Assembly (NCBI GenBank): GCA_015486555.1
Contig: WFRL01000061.1
Span: 1-7,301, forward strand
Source: Candidatus Microgenomates bacterium
Lineage (GTDB): Bacteria; Patescibacteriota; Microgenomatia; JAADGY01
Length of the DNA stretch: 7,301 nt
Reading direction: 5' to 3'
Position 1 is the first letter of the stretch; each line of letters starts with the position of its first letter. The translations under genes and the position numbers were made by a program. This document shows, piece by piece, positions 5,187 through 7,301 of the stretch. The notes below the pieces were generated by a model that was not told the origin of the DNA, did no database searches, and saw nothing but the letters and a program-made list of their open reading frames with translations.

Positions 5187-6349
5187 AAAAAATACTTTTA
5201 TTTTTAGCTATAGTTCTAGTTATCAGTGCCTCGATAGCTGGGGGGGCTAGTCAAAAAGGGTTGATTAAAAGTTTAGAACAGAAGCTTCATCTCAGCTTTA
5301 ATTGGTTAGGAAGTTCCCAACCTAAACAGAAGGGAATAGAAAATGAAAGAGTGGTATATCAGGAGTCAGTTATTACTGATGTAGTAGCTAAAACTACCCC
5401 TTCAGTAGTTACTGTTGGCATTAAAAAAACAACTCTCATTTTTGATCCCTTTGAAAATTTGTTTGATCCTTTTAATTTAACACCTCCTTCAGTCCAAAAG
5501 AAAAAAATTGAACAGAATATTGGTTCGGGCTTCATTGTCTCTAAGGATGGTTTGATTATCACCAACAAACATGTAGTTTCTGATACCCAAGCCAGTTACA
5601 AGGTGATTACTAACAATAACAAAGAATACAAGGTAGAGAAGATATATCGAGATCCTCTCTTTGATCTAGCTATCTTAAAGATTAATGCTACTAACCTTAA
5701 ACCCTTAGAGTTAGGTAATTCAGATAAATTGAAGCTTGGTCAGATGGCTATTGCTATTGGAACAGCTCTGGGTCAGTTTAAGAACACAGTGACGGTAGGG
5801 GTGATTTCTGGTTTAGGTCGGGGGATCGTAGCTGGAGATGGTTTAGGGGAAGTGGCTGAAAAGCTAGATAATGTTATTCAGACTGACGCGGCCATTAACC
5901 CAGGTAATTCTGGTGGTCCTCTTCTAAATTCAGCTGGTCAAGTTATTGGAGTTAATGTAGCTATGGCTGCAGGGGCTCAAAATATTGGTTTTGCTATTCC
6001 TATTAATACTGTTAAAGAAGTATTAAAAACCTTCGAGACGACAGGCAAGTTTAACCGGCCTTATCTAGGGGTAAGATATAAAATGATTAGCCAGCGGTTG
6101 GCTATTCTTAATGAGGTACCGGAAGGGGCTTATGTAGTGGATGTTTTGGGGGATTCGCCAGCTGCCAAAGCAGGTATTGAGAAAGGAGATATTATTACTA
6201 AAGTTGATGGTCAAGCAGTGCGGGAGAAAAACGGTGGCTTGGTCCGAATAATCCAACACAAGAAGGTTGGTCAAGAAATAAAAGTAGAGCTGTGGCGGGA
6301 TGGCAAAACTAAAACAGTGACAGTACACTTAGAGGCTAGTAAGAGTTAA
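5183..6349 (+). CDS. htrA: HtrA/DegP-type serine protease with one PDZ domain
   Basis: This 388-residue, envelope-located trypsin-fold protease/chaperone removes or refolds damaged exported proteins. Residues 4-20 form a hydrophobic N-terminal anchor or signal, followed by a linker of about 40 residues. The catalytic triad is His130 (ITNKHVV), Asp161 (FDLAILK) and Ser243 (GNSGGPL), with the oxyanion loop INPGNSGGP intact. TDVVAKTTPSVVTV (65-78) is the usual entry strand. Residues 84-111 (DPFENLFDPF) correspond to the variable LA loop with its Phe/Pro pattern. One PDZ domain spans about 293-385 (RPYLGVR, GAYVVDVLGDSPAAKAG, GDIITKVDG), so it resembles the single-PDZ DegS/HtrA layout. GAGGT (5169-5173) lies nine bases before the ATG, which overlaps the rplI stop as ATGA. 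It is the last gene of the run. Its stop shares TTAA with the converging gene, and no terminator is seen. Confidence 0.94.
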   Translation: MKKILLFLAIVLVISASIAGGASQKGLIKSLEQKLHLSFNWLGSSQPKQKGIENERVVYQESVITDVVAKTTPSVVTVGIKKTTLIFDPFENLFDPFNLTPPSVQKKKIEQNIGSGFIVSKDGLIITNKHVVSDTQASYKVITNNNKEYKVEKIYRDPLFDLAILKINATNLKPLELGNSDKLKLGQMAIAIGTALGQFKNTVTVGVISGLGRGIVAGDGLGEVAEKLDNVIQTDAAINPGNSGGPLLNSAGQVIGVNVAMAAGAQNIGFAIPINTVKEVLKTFETTGKFNRPYLGVRYKMISQRLAILNEVPEGAYVVDVLGDSPAAKAGIEKGDIITKVDGQAVREKNGGLVRIIQHKKVGQEIKVELWRDGKTKTVTVHLEASKS

Positions 6350-7020
6350 TTATTCTCTTCTTGATAATACTCGGGGGCGAACCTACGTCGTTCCTCTCCT
6401 TTCATATAAGGAATAAAAGGGCGAAAGTTGTCTAATTTTTGTTTATGAGTATTAAAAGCATAGAGAAGCTTGGTTAAGTAATTGTGTAGATCTTCAGCAA
6501 AGTCAATGTTGACGATCTTGAAATTTTTAATGTTGCCTGCTGAGGACCGGGCCACAAAGTAGCTGAGGCCAAGAAGAGGTTGGAGAAAACCTTTTTGGTA
6601 AGCTCCGCCATCGACGATTTTGTCTAAATTGAGTGAGAGGTGGTATTTATTCCAGGGGCTGGTATAGATAATTTTAGTCAAGCGGCGGTTAGTGACGATG
6701 AAAACTGACTTTTCCCACAAGGTAATGAACCACCAAATTGCTAAAAGAGAAAGGAGGAGAGTAATTGTTGTTGAGTAGAGAGTTATAGAGTGGAGGATTT
6801 CAGGAGGGATGAAGATAAGTGTTTGGATTATTTTTAAACTGAAGAGAAAAGAGAAAAAGAGGATAAAAGTGGCTAAAAAGACCAAGAAAAGGCGGATGAG
6901 AAGGATTTTTTCTGACTCACGAGTAACGAAAAGAATTTTTTCCTGACTGTGCTTGCCAGGGAAATCGAAGTCAGAGTAGGGGAATCTAAACTCTTTTATT
7001 CCTAGTAGTTTGGTTAACAT
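6346..7020 (-). CDS. Two-helix membrane protein with bacterial PH-like (DUF304-type) domain
   Basis: This 224-residue inner-membrane protein has an N-terminal cytoplasmic stretch (1-38), two hydrophobic helices (about 39-64 and 77-101) and a C-terminal cytoplasmic domain. The segment right after helix 2, EKSVFIVTNRRLTKI (103-117), matches the characteristic 'y.vTn.Rl' opening of bacterial PH-like domains. It continues with LSLNLDKIVDGGAYQKGF and LLGLSYFVARSSAG (to about 190), as in the 'l.l..i.dv.......lg.g.i.v.t' pattern. The tail (191-224) is charged and ends in EENN. Function is unknown for most of the family; membrane-stress and envelope roles have been proposed for relatives. AGAGGA (7025-7030, read on the minus strand) lies four bases before the ATG. 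The gene begins 16 nt after the 3' end of tRNA-Leu and is probably co-transcribed with it. It converges with htrA and shares its stop region. Confidence 0.75.
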   Translation of the reverse strand: MLTKLLGIKEFRFPYSDFDFPGKHSQEKILFVTRESEKILLIRLFLVFLATFILFFSFLFSLKIIQTLIFIPPEILHSITLYSTTITLLLSLLAIWWFITLWEKSVFIVTNRRLTKIIYTSPWNKYHLSLNLDKIVDGGAYQKGFLQPLLGLSYFVARSSAGNIKNFKIVNIDFAEDLHNYLTKLLYAFNTHKQKLDNFRPFIPYMKGEERRRFAPEYYQEENN

Positions 7021-7036
7021 ATTTTCCTCTTTTTAG

Positions 7037-7118
7037 TGCCGCGGGCGGGAGTTGAACCCGCATGAGTTTCCTCACACGCACCTCAAGCGTGCGCGTCTAC
7101 CAGTTCCGCCACCGCGGC
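7037..7118 (-). tRNA. tRNA-Leu, anticodon GAG
   Basis: A complete cloverleaf reads on the minus strand. The acceptor stem is GCCGCGG (7118-7112) with CCGCGGC (7044-7038), 7 bp, and the discriminator is A at 7037. The D arm is GCG/CGC with a GG-containing loop. The anticodon stem is CACGC/GCGTG with loop TTGAGGT, giving anticodon GAG (7082-7084), which reads CUC and CUU. The long variable arm TGAG-GAAA-CTCA is typical of class II leucine tRNAs. The T arm is GCGGG/CCCGC with loop TTCAACT. No CCA is encoded (ACTA follows on that strand), so the tRNA needs nucleotidyltransferase. The total is 82 nt. A protein gene starts 16 nt downstream. Confidence 0.97.
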
Positions 7119-7130
7119 TGATGATACCTC

Positions 7131-7136
7131 ATTTTA
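7131..7136 (-). promoter_or_regulatory. Possible -10 element for the tRNA-Leu transcript
   Basis: Read on the minus strand this is TAAAAT (5/6 to TATAAT), ending 12 nt before the tRNA 5' end, a normal distance for a tRNA promoter. No good -35 is found 16-18 bp upstream, where the sequence is GGAACTC repeat (7154-7160). An alternative TATACT (minus strand, 7242-7247) lies farther upstream, also without a good -35. Confidence 0.35.
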
Positions 7137-7153
7137 CAACACTGGGGGAAATT

Positions 7154-7197
7154 GGAACTCAGATCTTGGAACTCGGAGCTCGGAACTCAGTTTATGA
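7154..7197 (+). repeat. 14-bp tandem word-repeat block B, third copy (three units)
   Basis: GGAACTC occurs at 7154-7160, 7168-7174 and 7182-7188, exactly 14 bp apart each time. The units read AACTCAGATCTTGG, AACTCGGAGCTCGG and AACTCAGTTTATGA. GAACTCAGTTTAT (7183-7195) is identical to 607-619, about 6.6 kb away. The block lies directly upstream of tRNA-Leu, covering the expected -35 region of its promoter. Confidence 0.75.
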
Positions 7198-7301
7198 GCT
7201 AATAGCAAAAATGTGTTGATTTTTTGCTTTGAATTGACCACAGTATAGGTAAGAATTAAGAGTTTTTAATCTTAACCAAGCTTAAATGGTTAAAATATAA
7301 G
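7198..7301. other. Gene-free AT-rich end with two small inverted repeats
   Basis: No reading frame or RNA gene is seen. AGCAAAAA (7204-7211) pairs with TTTTTGCT (7221-7228) around a 9-nt loop, and TTAACCA (7272-7278) pairs with TGGTTAA (7287-7293) around 8 nt. Both stems are AT-rich and weak. TTGACC at 7234-7239 resembles a -35 on the plus strand but has no good -10 at the right distance. What lies to the right cannot be seen. Confidence 0.4.

Noticed and set aside
5359..5568. Minus-strand frame inside htrA, and a similar one at 6065-6328.
   Set aside because: Both are shadows of the htrA coding strand, without ribosome sites or family resemblance.
7204..7228. Terminator-like hairpin near the right edge.
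   Set aside because: The stem is nearly all A-T pairs and no gene end is visible nearby on either strand within the window.

Overview
The window looks like ordinary core chromosome from a small-genome bacterium. I infer a member of the Candidate Phyla Radiation (Patescibacteria), possibly Microgenomates-like. The grounds are tightly packed genes with overlapping ends, AT-rich purine-heavy coding, intergenic islands of degenerate repeated words of a kind I remember from such genomes, and an LPxTG-bearing cohesin-like surface protein. This placement is by pattern only and no marker in the window fixes the phylum. UGA is used as an ordinary stop (bL9 and bS18 both end in it), so code 11 fits and the recoded Gracilibacteria/Absconditabacteria type does not.

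Layout: 1-504 is the 3' end of cysteinyl-tRNA synthetase. 505-983 is a gene-free island built from several repeat families, including a large inverted pair of REP-like units at 657-784. It ends in a good sigma70-type promoter for a secreted cohesin-like protein (984-1655). An extended -10 element then precedes a compact run of seven genes (1710-6349): rpsF, ssb, rpsR, an unrecognised gene, an S41 C-terminal processing protease, rplI, and an HtrA/DegP-type protease. Gaps in this run are 11 nt or less and four junctions overlap. On the opposite strand, a tRNA-Leu(GAG) (7037-7118) is followed after 16 nt by a two-helix membrane protein with a bacterial PH-like domain (7020-6346). The stop codons of that gene and of htrA share one TTAA.

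Working together: bS6, SSB and bS18 form the classical bacterial translation/replication cluster, normally followed by bL9. Here an unknown gene and an exported protease lie between bS18 and bL9, and a second exported protease follows bL9, so envelope proteolysis is apparently transcribed with ribosome production.

The most interesting observations are: (1) the SSB partner-binding tip DDDLPF is not at the C terminus but is followed by 27 Lys/Glu-rich residues, while the -1 frame has a stop exactly after the Phe; (2) a bL9 whose N-terminal hairpin is about seven residues short; (3) the unknown 241-residue protein embedded in the operon; (4) a 13-14 bp repeat family present on both sides of the window. 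I found no new defence, mobile or CRISPR-like system.
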